Assembly: GCA_964467785.1 (NCBI GenBank) | Contig: CAYXVB010000033.1 | Location: 1 to 26,836, forward strand | DNA from: CAYXVB01 sp964467785 | Lineage (GTDB): Bacteria; Bdellovibrionota; UBA1018 | Direction of reading: 5' to 3' | DNA length: 26,836 nt | Part shown: one piece after another, positions 18,520-26,432 of the stretch | How positions within the stretch are numbered: position 1 is the stretch's first letter | How the letters are laid out: each line of letters starts with the position of its first letter | The notes under the pieces: model-generated | Told to the model about the DNA's origin: nothing | Database searches by the model: none | The model's input: the letters and a program-made list of their open reading frames with translations, nothing else | Translations under genes and position numbers: made by a program

Positions 18520-19008
18520 ATGAAAATGCTGATATTTACAGGGTTTTATTTGATGTGCGCACTCAGCATCTGCGCCCCCTCAAGCTGGGCGGGCCGCTCG
18601 AAAATAATCAAACAACCGCAGGAAACATATCCGGCGTTCGAACCCGGCACCGAAGAGGCGGCCCCTCGCCTCTCCACGTCCCAAAAAAACTCAACCCGGC
18701 CTTCGCCTGCCCCTGCTTCGGTCAATGAAAAAAAAGAGGGATTCGAACTCGTTCCCGCAAATCAGGCCGAACCGATCATTCATCGACTCAAGATCGTCGA
18801 AGAACTGATTCGCAAACACGGTCGCGCTTACGACTACCGCATGCACACGATCAAAGAGCTTCAAAGCATCCTGTCTCAGCTCGACTCTACCCGCTCTCTC
18901 CAACTGCCCGAACCACCACAATCCACTCACTCTTCGCAAGAGCCCCCGGCCGGCGCAAAAGAATCATCTCCGGCGTTCTCGCCCGACATCTCCTCCGAAT
19001 CTCTTTGA
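18520..19008 (+). CDS. Small exported protein of unknown function
   Basis: This predicted protein of about 162 aa starts with a signal peptide (MKMLIFTGFYLMCALSIC, cleaved near SSWA-GRS). A Pro/Ser-rich low-complexity region follows, then one charged helical segment (about residues 78-120, with IIHRLKIVEELIRKHGRAY and IKELQSILSQLDS), then a second Pro/Ser-rich tail. It looks like a secreted or periplasmic linker-type protein, with the helix perhaps binding a partner. I do not recognise a family. The frame is open well upstream, but the ATG at 18520 (or 18511) places the signal at the N-terminus; AAGG at 18505-18508 is the only ribosome-binding candidate. It is transcribed divergently from groES. 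Confidence 0.55.
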   Translation: MKMLIFTGFYLMCALSICAPSSWAGRSKIIKQPQETYPAFEPGTEEAAPRLSTSQKNSTRPSPAPASVNEKKEGFELVPANQAEPIIHRLKIVEELIRKHGRAYDYRMHTIKELQSILSQLDSTRSLQLPEPPQSTHSSQEPPAGAKESSPAFSPDISSESL

Positions 19009-19148
19009 GCGGCGCTCGACCGATCACCTCAGCGTGCCCGTTGGAGTTCGGGCCGAAGACAATCTCAGACTGACGCGTCGCATCTAAAAGAAAGATCAAA
19101 CTCCATTCACTTATCCCGACCTTTTTTGCTTTTTTTGGCATTTGGAGT

Positions 19149-19172
19149 AAGTTGCGATGCATGATGCAACTT
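19149..19172 (+). repeat. Inverted repeat around the start of the M28 peptidase gene
   Basis: AAGTTGC (19149-19155) and GCAACTT (19166-19172) are perfect complements with ten bases between. All candidate start codons lie in the arms or loop, and the GGAG site is two bases upstream of the stem. In mRNA this could mask initiation. Confidence 0.35.
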
Positions 19173-21599
19173 CGCACCCGTTCCGTCGGTTATTCCATTG
19201 CCTTGGGCTCCGCGGCCCTGGTGACTTTGGCTTGTAGCGGTAAAGCCGTCGCCCCCACTCAGGACTCCAAGCTCCTGTTCCCGGGCGAAGTCCACTTCAA
19301 AAACATCCAGCAGCTCACCGCAGGCGGCACCAACGCTGAGGCCTACTGGTCCTTCGACGGTGAATGGCTGAGTTATCAGCACAAAGGCGGGAGCCTGGGT
19401 TGCGACCAAATCTTCCGTATGCGCCCCGACGGGTCGGACAAGGTCCAGGTTTCCCTCAATGGACGCACCACCTGTGCCTATTATACGCCCAACGACTCGC
19501 GCATCATTTATAGCTCGACGGTCGGCGACAATAAGTCCTGTCCGGCGGAACCCGATCACAGCCGTGGCTATGTTTGGCCGATCTACGATACCTATCAATT
19601 CTATACGTCAAAGCCCGATGGCACCGATCCAGTGCCGGCGGAGCCAGGAGCTCCGCGCGCCTACAATGCGGAAGCGACCGTCTGCAAAGACGGCAGCGTC
19701 GTATTCACCAGTGACCGCGACGGCGACCTCGACCTCTATGTCGGCAAGCTGGACACCATGGGCACCATCAAGGACGTAAAACGCGTCACCAACACGCTCG
19801 GCTACGATGGCGGGGCTTTTTTCTCGCAAGACTGCAAAAAACTCGTCTGGCGCGCCTCGCGCCCCAAGCCAGGCAAGGAGGCCGACGAGTACAAAGCGCT
19901 GCTCAAGCAACACCTCGTCCGCCCCTCGCAACTCGAGATCTGGGTCGGCAACGCGGACGGCTCGCATGCGCGGCAAATCACCCGCGTGGGCGCTGCCAGC
20001 TTCGCGCCTTACTTCACGCCCGATGCCAAGCGCGTCCTCTTCGCGTCGAATCCGCGCGATCCGCGCGGACGTCACTTTGACATCTACATGATCAACGTTA
20101 ACGGCACTGGACTCGAGCGCGTGACGTTCTCAAATACGTTCGAGAGTTTCCCGATGTTCTCGCCCGATGGCAAGAGGATCGCGTTCAGCTCCAACCGAAA
20201 CGCCAGCGTCCCACGCGAAACCAACGTCTTCGTCGCCGACTGGGTTGAAACTCCCGCCCGCGCGCTCACGCTCGCGGATTCCGACCCGGCGGACCGCTTC
20301 CAGGCTCTCGTCGACGCACTCAGCGTGCCGGCGATGGATGGACGCGGAATCGGTACCCAGGGCCTCGCTCAGGCTGAAAAAATCGTGACTGAACGCATGG
20401 CCGCGATCGGCCTGAAGCCATTCTTCGAAGTTTTCAAGAACGCCCAAGGCGGCGAACACTACGCGCAGAAGGTCGAAGTCAAGGGCCAGCCCGCGCACAA
20501 CCTTTTGGGCGCGTGGGGCAAGGGCTGCGGCAAACCGGGTATCAAGTCCGTGCTCATCGGCGCACACCTCGATCACCTCGGTTACGGCAGCGACAACTCG
20601 CTCGAACCCACGAAAAAGGGCCTGCATCCGGGCGCTGACGACAACGCCTCGGGCGTAGCAGGCGTGCTCGAAGCCGCGCGCATCATCACCGCGACCCCCA
20701 AGGCCGATGAAAAGTCCTGCTATGTCTTCGCCGCATTCACGGGCGAGGAGCACGGCATCGCCGGCTCCTCTCGCATGGTCGAGATGATGAAGAAAGCCGG
20801 CGCTCTTCCCAAGGCTATGCTCAACCTCGATATGGTGGGTCGCCTCGAAAACAATCGTCTCACCGTCTTCGGAACCGCCACCGCGAAAGAATGGCCGAAG
20901 TGGATCGAAGATGAATGCATCGCCCGCGATCTGACCTGTCCTGGTGGCGGCGACGGTTACGGCCCGAGCGACCACATGTCTTTCTATATCGGCAAGGTTC
21001 CGGTGCTGCACTTCTTCACTGGCCCGCACGTCGACTACCATCGGACCACCGACACCTCGGACAAAATCAACGCCACGGGCGGCGTACAGACGGCCGAAGT
21101 CGTCGCTGCCATCGCCCTTCGCGCCGGCAAGCCAGGCACGAAGCTTCATTACCTGAAGGCGAAAGAAACTCCGTCGATGGGCCTAGTAGGTCGCGCTCGC
21201 GGCAAGAGCAAGGGCGCATACCTGGGAACCATTCCTGACTACTCCGCCCTCTCCTCGCCTCATGGCCCGAGCGGCGGGGGCATGGCTGGCGGCGGCGTCC
21301 GCTTGGCTGGCGCTCGTCCCGGCAGTCCCGCAGACAAAGCGGGAGTTAAGGAAGGCGATATCCTCTTCTCGATCGACACACAAAAGATCGCAAGTCTCGA
21401 GGATTTCATGAAGATCCTCTCGGAGCTCGAGCCCGATCAGAAGATCACCATTGTCGTGAAGCGTGGCGACGGCCAGGACGCCAAGTTTATCCGCCTCCCG
21501 GCCGTCGTAGGTCGCCGTGAAGTAGCGCCCGAACCGTCGCCCTCGGCGAGCCCGGCCCCTGCAGCAAGCCTCTCTCCTTCTTCGACATCAGGTCACTGA
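19152..21599 (+). CDS. TolB-propeller / M28 aminopeptidase / PDZ multidomain exported peptidase
   Basis: This is an 815-aa exported protein. The N-terminus has a signal peptide with a Cys at residue 28 (LVTLACSG), so it may be a lipoprotein, although the lipobox is not ideal. Residues about 50-365 form a TolB-type propeller (repeats such as YWSFDGEWLSYQH and FSPDGKRIAFSSNRN). Residues about 385-660 are an M28 zinc aminopeptidase with the ligands in view: His472 (GAHLDHLG), Asp496 (GADDNASG), Glu532-Glu533 (TGEEHG), Asp560 (NLDMVGR) and His630 (DYHRTTDT). A PDZ domain (about 715-785) and a Pro/Ser tail end it. It probably trims peptides outside the cytoplasm. The TTG at 19152 lies four bases after GGAG; ATG at 19161 or 19164 is the alternative. 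Confidence 0.9.
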   Translation: MRCMMQLRTRSVGYSIALGSAALVTLACSGKAVAPTQDSKLLFPGEVHFKNIQQLTAGGTNAEAYWSFDGEWLSYQHKGGSLGCDQIFRMRPDGSDKVQVSLNGRTTCAYYTPNDSRIIYSSTVGDNKSCPAEPDHSRGYVWPIYDTYQFYTSKPDGTDPVPAEPGAPRAYNAEATVCKDGSVVFTSDRDGDLDLYVGKLDTMGTIKDVKRVTNTLGYDGGAFFSQDCKKLVWRASRPKPGKEADEYKALLKQHLVRPSQLEIWVGNADGSHARQITRVGAASFAPYFTPDAKRVLFASNPRDPRGRHFDIYMINVNGTGLERVTFSNTFESFPMFSPDGKRIAFSSNRNASVPRETNVFVADWVETPARALTLADSDPADRFQALVDALSVPAMDGRGIGTQGLAQAEKIVTERMAAIGLKPFFEVFKNAQGGEHYAQKVEVKGQPAHNLLGAWGKGCGKPGIKSVLIGAHLDHLGYGSDNSLEPTKKGLHPGADDNASGVAGVLEAARIITATPKADEKSCYVFAAFTGEEHGIAGSSRMVEMMKKAGALPKAMLNLDMVGRLENNRLTVFGTATAKEWPKWIEDECIARDLTCPGGGDGYGPSDHMSFYIGKVPVLHFFTGPHVDYHRTTDTSDKINATGGVQTAEVVAAIALRAGKPGTKLHYLKAKETPSMGLVGRARGKSKGAYLGTIPDYSALSSPHGPSGGGMAGGGVRLAGARPGSPADKAGVKEGDILFSIDTQKIASLEDFMKILSELEPDQKITIVVKRGDGQDAKFIRLPAVVGRREVAPEPSPSASPAPAASLSPSSTSGH

Positions 21600-21621
21600 G
21601 ATCGAAAAAATGATCATCCAG

Positions 21622-21658
21622 ATTCGATTCCCGGTTGCGTTTTGATCGGGGATCGAAT
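21622..21658 (+). terminator. Hairpin between the M28 peptidase gene and tRNA-Phe
   Basis: ATTCGATTCCCG (21622-21633) pairs with CGGGGATCGAAT (21647-21658) over 12 positions with one T-G wobble. It starts 23 bases after the peptidase stop codon and could end that transcript. No T-run follows, so it may instead act as a 3'-end stabiliser or as part of a tRNA precursor leader. Confidence 0.4.
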
Positions 21659-21697
21659 ACTGGAAGATTCTCTTCCTTCGACGTTCGTTCGTAACGT

Positions 21698-21773
21698 GGC
21701 TTGGTAGCTCAGTCGGTAGAGCAGCGCATTGAAAATGCGCGTGTCGGCGGTTCGATTCCGTCCCAAGCCACCA
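21698..21773 (+). tRNA. tRNA-Phe (anticodon GAA)
   Basis: This is a complete 76-nt cloverleaf. The acceptor arms are GGCTTGG (21698-21704) and CCAAGCC (21763-21769). The D-arm is TAGCTCAGTCGGTAGAGCA. The anticodon stem is CGCAT/ATGCG with anticodon GAA at 21731-21733, and the T-loop is TTCGATT. Discriminator A is followed by an encoded CCA. No integrase gene or repeated copy of the tRNA 3' end was seen nearby, so there is no sign that it serves as an integration site in this window. Confidence 0.97.
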
Positions 21774-21801
21774 TCTTTATTTTTCCTGCAACAATAAGAA
21801 C

Positions 21802-21865
21802 AGTGGACTCACGAAATCAGCTCAGGCCGGACATGTCTGTCCGCGGCTTCACCGGGATGTCCACT
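21802..21865 (-). repeat. Nested inverted repeats at the 3' end of the unknown exported-protein gene
   Basis: AGTGGAC (21802-21808) pairs with GTCCACT (21859-21865), and inside them CGGACA (21828-21833) pairs with TGTCCG (21838-21843). The outer arm reaches the stop codon of the minus-strand gene. This may be a factor-dependent termination structure; there is no T-run. Confidence 0.3.
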
Positions 21866-23465
21866 AACGGCACTTTCGCTCGCGCGCAGGACAACGCTCG
21901 AAAATCTCCTGTAACCGCGATCTACGGCTTTCAGCGAACTGCTTGAATTTGGCGGCGTCGTCGAAAACTGCCGATTCAGCCTGGAATGCTCCGACGAAAA
22001 ATTCCGCGAGCTCCACTCCGCAGCTTTCCAGTTGGGACGCGCTTCGCGCTTGGCCCGCCTGCAGCTGCCGCACGACCATCTCCACATTTGCCGCGACCAT
22101 GGAGTTCGCACGATCCTTTGCTTCGCCGAGTCCGGCCAGATCACAAAGCTGGCGATCCTTTACCCCAGAAGCTCCCAGTTTAATTCTATTTATCTCAGTG
22201 TATGAGACGATCCGGTTGATCGCGGCATTCAGCGCCTCTGACTCGGAAGCTTTCGAAGCCTGGAGCGCCGACTTGATGTCGCTGAAACGCTGATCTTTCC
22301 AGACGATCTTCCAGATATCGAGCTCCTCCTGAATGGGCTGCGACCGAGCGGTGCGGGCGTCGCCAACGAAGCTCAATCCGGAATTCGCGATCACCGGATA
22401 ATCCGGCCGCATTGCGAACGACGGCATTCCAGTTTGCGCATCGGGGGCAAACGCCTTCCAACGGGCCTCTTTGTTCTCGACGACATCCGGCGCCTCGAGA
22501 CTTTGCAGTGACATCTGGATCAGGCTCGCCGGATCGGCCTGAGCGACTACATTGCGCAGGATCTCGAACCTCTGGTCCTTGGAGGTATAGATACGGTCCA
22601 GCAATTCAATATCCGAGTACTTCTTTCCGCTCAGAGACCCGCGAGCGAGGGTGACATTCAATGCAGGAGTAAATAGCAAACCCATGAGCAGGCGGTCCCG
22701 GTCCGATCTCTTTTCGAAATACGGATTGCTCTGGATCGCCTTTTCCCACTCTTCGTTCACTCGACTGGCGAAATCCCCTTCTTTTGTAGTCTTGGCCGCG
22801 CTGGCGATCACCGATCTGGCGATTCGAGAAAGCTCCTCGGCTTCCGCGTCGCTTTTGAGGATCCCCAAGGATCGCAGCTGCCGCAGTCGCTCGAGCTCCT
22901 TCCAGGAGCCGTTAGGCTCGAGCCACCTCTGTAGCGCGCTTCTGTGATTCGAAAGCTGATGAGCAAGATCGGATGCGGCAGTACTCCCCCCCAGTGCCTC
23001 CATGACCCCCGAGTTGACCGCTGACATTCCTAGCGTATTCAGCGCAATGGCATAATCCGCGCCCGGCGTGTCTTGAGCTTCCGCCTCTACCTCCTTTATA
23101 TACTGGCTATCCATCCAGTCGTAAGCCAACAGGAGTCCGGGCATGCTCAATACGACGCTTGCTGGCGCGCTGGGCGCGAACTTTGTCTTGAAGATCTCAG
23201 GAGGCAGCGTCGCAGGATAGGCGAACGGATCCCAAAGCACACTTTTGTTGAATTTGTCTCGCGGAGTCCTTTCGACCAGGATCAACCGACGCCCTCGAGT
23301 GCTCCACACGTCCTTCCAATACCTAGCCTGCTGCCGAGGCAGCCAGAGCGCGGCTTTTACCGCAAACCCGGCAAATCGCGAGGCGCACCGATCCGGCTCG
23401 TCCGCGCGCGCAAGCGTCGATTCCAATATCAGGCAAAGGATCATGATCCCTAACTGAACTGACAT
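21864..23465 (-). CDS. Exported protein of unknown function (533 aa)
   Basis: This is a 533-aa protein with a signal peptide (MSVQLGIMILCLILESTLARA, cut before DEPD). The mature part is mostly helical and soluble, with a possible hydrophobic helix near SVVLSMPGLLLAYDWMD and several charged heptad-like helices in the second half. It contains few cysteines, grouped near the start (DRCASRF) and the end (RQLCDL, LESCGVEL, FERCPARERKC), which could form disulfides in the periplasm. I recognise no domain or catalytic motif. The frame stays open to a TTG at 23543, but the ATG at 23465 puts the signal peptide first. No strong ribosome-binding site is visible. It is divergent from another unknown exported protein. 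Confidence 0.65.
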   Translation of the reverse strand: MSVQLGIMILCLILESTLARADEPDRCASRFAGFAVKAALWLPRQQARYWKDVWSTRGRRLILVERTPRDKFNKSVLWDPFAYPATLPPEIFKTKFAPSAPASVVLSMPGLLLAYDWMDSQYIKEVEAEAQDTPGADYAIALNTLGMSAVNSGVMEALGGSTAASDLAHQLSNHRSALQRWLEPNGSWKELERLRQLRSLGILKSDAEAEELSRIARSVIASAAKTTKEGDFASRVNEEWEKAIQSNPYFEKRSDRDRLLMGLLFTPALNVTLARGSLSGKKYSDIELLDRIYTSKDQRFEILRNVVAQADPASLIQMSLQSLEAPDVVENKEARWKAFAPDAQTGMPSFAMRPDYPVIANSGLSFVGDARTARSQPIQEELDIWKIVWKDQRFSDIKSALQASKASESEALNAAINRIVSYTEINRIKLGASGVKDRQLCDLAGLGEAKDRANSMVAANVEMVVRQLQAGQARSASQLESCGVELAEFFVGAFQAESAVFDDAAKFKQFAESRRSRLQEIFERCPARERKCR

Positions 23466-23703
23466 CAGGGACTTATCGTCATTTATTCGACTACAATTAA
23501 ATCCAAATTCACTGGCCGCAAGCGCGGTATCCAGGTCTTCCAACCGGACCTTTGATCGCCGACTTCAGATTAGGCGAATGTCCGCAACTTTGACAGCCAG
23601 AAGCCTGGGTGTGTCAATCCAACCTGTTGAACTCGCACCGGTTTCCATTGGCATGCCGGCTGCTGTTAATCGTGGGGAAGAGACCATTTGAGACGAGGAA
23701 AAT

Positions 23704-24642
23704 ATGGGCAGAAAGAATAAGGATTGTCAGATCACAAGATCTCGTTGGATTCGCCCAGGGGTGGCGCTCCTAGGTATCACCGCTTTCCTCCCGTCCTTGG
23801 CAGGAGCCGATGACCAGCGCGCTGCCTTGTTCCCGGTTGCGATCTCCGCGATTAGCTCCGGCGTCCTCATTCGTGGAGAAGAACAATACAGAGCGGAGCA
23901 AAAACGCTTAGAATCAGTCGCTGAACAGCATCGCCAGAGCCTCGCTTATTGGCAAAAGGAAATGGAAAGAGAGATGCTCAGCGGACGGGAAGCCCCACTT
24001 GCATGGGCGGATCAACCCTATGTCATTCACACCAAGCCCATGGACGGCAACAATATGTACCGTCCCAGGAGCGAAGACCTGCCAATCAAATACAATCCCA
24101 TCCCTCAAGATCGGGTCCAGCGGGCGCATGTCGCGCTGGGAGATGCAGATCCGTTCGACCCCAAAGAGTGGACTGTACGCGTCGCCCTCAACGACGGCAA
24201 GCACGGACCGGACTCAAAGTTAACGCTGAAAGGAACCCCACGGAAAATCTCCGAATGGTTGAATCAACTTCGCAAACAAGGACATGAGTTCTATTCGATC
24301 GGAAGAGTCCTGGAGACACGCTCGGCGATTGAGGACGCCGACCTCAAGACCTTCCGTAGTGCTAAGTACAACCTTTTGCGGCTCAATGCCGAACTTCACA
24401 AAGACAGTCTCGATAAAATCCTAAAACTCAAAGCAGAAGGAAAATCCGCGAGGCTCGGCCAGCGCGGGGTACTCGGAGGGCTGGCGGTCGCCGCTCCCGT
24501 CCTTTATATGCTCTCCGATGGGAGTTCTGCATCTGCGCAGTCAATTAGTAATCGATCCATCAGGAAGGCCGCGGAGCAAGACGCCTTCGGAAGCGAGCTC
24601 AGGAACCCGCCAACAGAGGCACTGTCGGCAGCAGCAAAGTAA
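23704..24642 (+). CDS. Exported or membrane-anchored protein of unknown function (312 aa)
   Basis: This is a 312-aa protein. The N-terminus has a positively charged stretch and a hydrophobic core (RPGVALLGITAFLPSLAGA), probably a signal peptide cut before DDQ. A charged helix follows at residues about 60-100 (EEQYRAEQKRLESVAEQHRQ, coiled-coil-like). The middle is globular, and a second hydrophobic segment lies at about 254-270 (GVLGGLAVAAPVLYML), possibly a membrane anchor, before a polar tail. No family is recognised. GAGG six bases before the ATG supports the start. It is divergent from the 533-aa exported protein across 238 bases, so the two may share regulation. Confidence 0.65.
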   Translation: MGRKNKDCQITRSRWIRPGVALLGITAFLPSLAGADDQRAALFPVAISAISSGVLIRGEEQYRAEQKRLESVAEQHRQSLAYWQKEMEREMLSGREAPLAWADQPYVIHTKPMDGNNMYRPRSEDLPIKYNPIPQDRVQRAHVALGDADPFDPKEWTVRVALNDGKHGPDSKLTLKGTPRKISEWLNQLRKQGHEFYSIGRVLETRSAIEDADLKTFRSAKYNLLRLNAELHKDSLDKILKLKAEGKSARLGQRGVLGGLAVAAPVLYMLSDGSSASAQSISNRSIRKAAEQDAFGSELRNPPTEALSAAAK

Positions 24643-24841
24643 GTGCTCGCAGATGGTACAACCCCAGGCTCATGATCAACCTGCAAGCCAGGCTCACTGC
24701 CCCCGTTCTTCGTTCTCACTTTTTCCATGAAGGACGCGCGAGCGGCGCAAGTCACGTCCCTCAATAATACTAATGACAATTTGGTCATGTTGGGTCCGGC
24801 CTCCCAGCCGAATCCCAACATCACCCAAACTTAAACCGACG

Positions 24842-24853
24842 CGACTTAAGTCG
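24842..24853. repeat. 12-bp perfect palindrome CGACTTAAGTCG
   Basis: A perfect palindrome lies just after the rhodanese stop codon, in a 226-base stretch (24643-24868) where I see no convincing gene. A second inverted repeat, ATGTTGGG/CCCAACAT (24787-24794 with 24814-24821), lies in the same stretch. Neither has a T-run, so intrinsic termination is not clear. Confidence 0.35.
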
Positions 24854-24868
24854 GCACCGATAACGCAC

Positions 24869-25315
24869 TCAGGGCTTCTTCACTGGCAAACCGGCATCGA
24901 CCCAGCCTTGGAAGCCGCCCATGTTCTTTACCGTAAAGCCCCTTTCGGTGAGCATGCCGCCGACAATGCCGGAGCGGCGCCCCGAACGGCAGTAAACGAT
25001 GATCTCCTTGTCTTTCGGCAACGACTGAACAAAGGACTGCCACTTGGAGGTGTTGGCCTGAGCTTCGGACAGGGGCATCTCCTTGGCCGGGGCGGCCATG
25101 CCCAAAATCGTTTCATCGTGCTCACGAACATCGACCAAAACAGCTTGGCCCTTTTGGACTTTGGCAGCAGCGTCCTTGGGGGAAATCGATTCGCCCGGCG
25201 CGGCCGCGGACTTGCGCATGGACGGCGCCTCAGCGGCCATCACTCCAGCCGGGACGGCTACCATCAATACAAAACAAGACATCGTTACTCGGAAAATCGC
25301 TGACCCACGTTCCAT
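24869..25315 (-). CDS. Exported single-domain rhodanese-like protein
   Basis: This is a 148-aa protein with a signal peptide (cut near residue 28, GVMA-AEAP) and one rhodanese domain: SISPKDAAAKVQKGQ, VLVDVREHDE, the active-site loop CRSGRRS with Cys109, and the closing GGFQGWVDAGLPV. Single-domain rhodaneses transfer sulfane sulfur or act in thiol redox reactions; an exported form would work in the periplasm. AAGGAG lies eight bases before the ATG at 25315, which decides the start over an upstream in-frame codon. The substrate is unknown. It is divergent from the following lipoprotein gene. Confidence 0.9.
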   Translation of the reverse strand: MERGSAIFRVTMSCFVLMVAVPAGVMAAEAPSMRKSAAAPGESISPKDAAAKVQKGQAVLVDVREHDETILGMAAPAKEMPLSEAQANTSKWQSFVQSLPKDKEIIVYCRSGRRSGIVGGMLTERGFTVKNMGGFQGWVDAGLPVKKP

Positions 25316-25397
25316 GACTAAGTCTCCTTTAGCCGGAGAGGCTACACCCATTCGTTCCCTGATTGAACCCCCATGAAGCCCATGCTAACGAATCCGG

Positions 25398-26432
25398 ATG
25401 ATCCCCTTCGACCGATTCTCGACGCTCTTCGTTATTGCACTCGGCCTTGCACTGGAGTTCTCCCTGGCGGGCTGCGCTGGCGCTCCCGCGAAGAAGGAGG
25501 AACTGGTCGTGCAACATGCTCCATCGGAGTGCCCCCGTGCGGATCTCGGCGAATCCGCCGAGGACTGCCCTTGGGCCGGTATCGCCCGCCTACTGGGCGA
25601 CGGCACCGCGACTTCCGAGAAGCTGACGCACGAAGCTCCCGGCATCGCGCGCCAGATCGAAGCTGACAAAAAAGCCGCGGCGCTTAAGGGACTGTGGGGC
25701 CGCAGCATGAACTATGACGAGTTCGCCAAGGGCGAGATCGTTGACCCTAAAATTCTCGAAGCCATCGCCGCGGAGTTTGGCGGGGAGATCCAAGGCCGCG
25801 TCATCCATGCGGGCATGGAGCACACCTATGGCTATCTCTTTAGTAACCTCCGAACCCCTTTCGGCTACAAGCGAGCGCGCTGGGTCCGCAACACGCTTGA
25901 GACGGGCTTCGGACTGCCGGCTGGCTTACTAGGTCCGAGACCGGCTGAAGGCACCCTCTTTGCCAATGTTTCGGTCTTCCTGGGCCGCATCGCTTTTGCT
26001 GGCAAGTCCGACGTCAAGGAACTGACCTCCCTAAAAAAGAACTTCCGCCTCGCGGCTGACGCTGTTCGGAACTACGAATTAAAAAAACTTACGATCATAC
26101 GCCTGGAAGAGACCATCGTTCTCAATGGAAAGAAGGTCATCCTGCGCACGGACTTCGTTCCGTTCACCCATGCCGTGCCAGGGGAGAAAAATACCCACCT
26201 TCTGGTCTACTCGATACGCGACGAACGCTATAGTTCCAAGCATCCGATGCACGGCGCCCGGATCATCTCCGGCTTTCCGGTTGAAGCCTCCTTCATGGAC
26301 CGGGCCTTTGACCCCAAGGGACTTGGTGAAAACCAACCCATCATCACTCGCTACAACGGCGTGGTCGAAGGCGTGACCGGCGAAAAGCTCACCGGCACTC
26401 GTCGCCGCATGGAGGTTTCCCGTGGCCATTGA
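25398..26432 (+). CDS. Unrecognised lipoprotein upstream of an ABC exporter ATPase
   Basis: This is a 344-aa protein with a clear lipoprotein signal (ALEFSLAGC, lipid Cys26). The mature protein has a short acidic region with two more Cys (SECPRADLGESAEDCPW), helices, then a mixed alpha/beta C-terminal half (TIIRLEETIVLNGKKVILRT, shown as seen, then GFPVEASFMDRAF). I recognise no family. The gene overlaps the ATPase gene that follows by 11 bases, and its last codons contain that gene's ribosome-binding site, so the two are co-translated and may act together. The ATG at 25398 lacks a strong ribosome-binding site. Confidence 0.7.
   Translation: MIPFDRFSTLFVIALGLALEFSLAGCAGAPAKKEELVVQHAPSECPRADLGESAEDCPWAGIARLLGDGTATSEKLTHEAPGIARQIEADKKAAALKGLWGRSMNYDEFAKGEIVDPKILEAIAAEFGGEIQGRVIHAGMEHTYGYLFSNLRTPFGYKRARWVRNTLETGFGLPAGLLGPRPAEGTLFANVSVFLGRIAFAGKSDVKELTSLKKNFRLAADAVRNYELKKLTIIRLEETIVLNGKKVILRTDFVPFTHAVPGEKNTHLLVYSIRDERYSSKHPMHGARIISGFPVEASFMDRAFDPKGLGENQPIITRYNGVVEGVTGEKLTGTRRRMEVSRGH

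Noticed and set aside
20130..21149. A 339-codon open frame antisense to the M28 peptidase
   Set aside because: The plus strand shows the intact M28 zinc ligands and the propeller; the antisense frame is a codon-bias shadow with no domain.
24727..24834. A 35-codon small frame downstream of the 312-aa exported protein
   Set aside because: There is no ribosome-binding site, it contains an inverted repeat, and its composition is not distinctive. It is too weak to call a gene.
21698..24868. tRNA-borne integrated island
   Set aside because: No integrase, transposase or phage gene was found, and no second copy of the tRNA-Phe 3' end occurs in the window.
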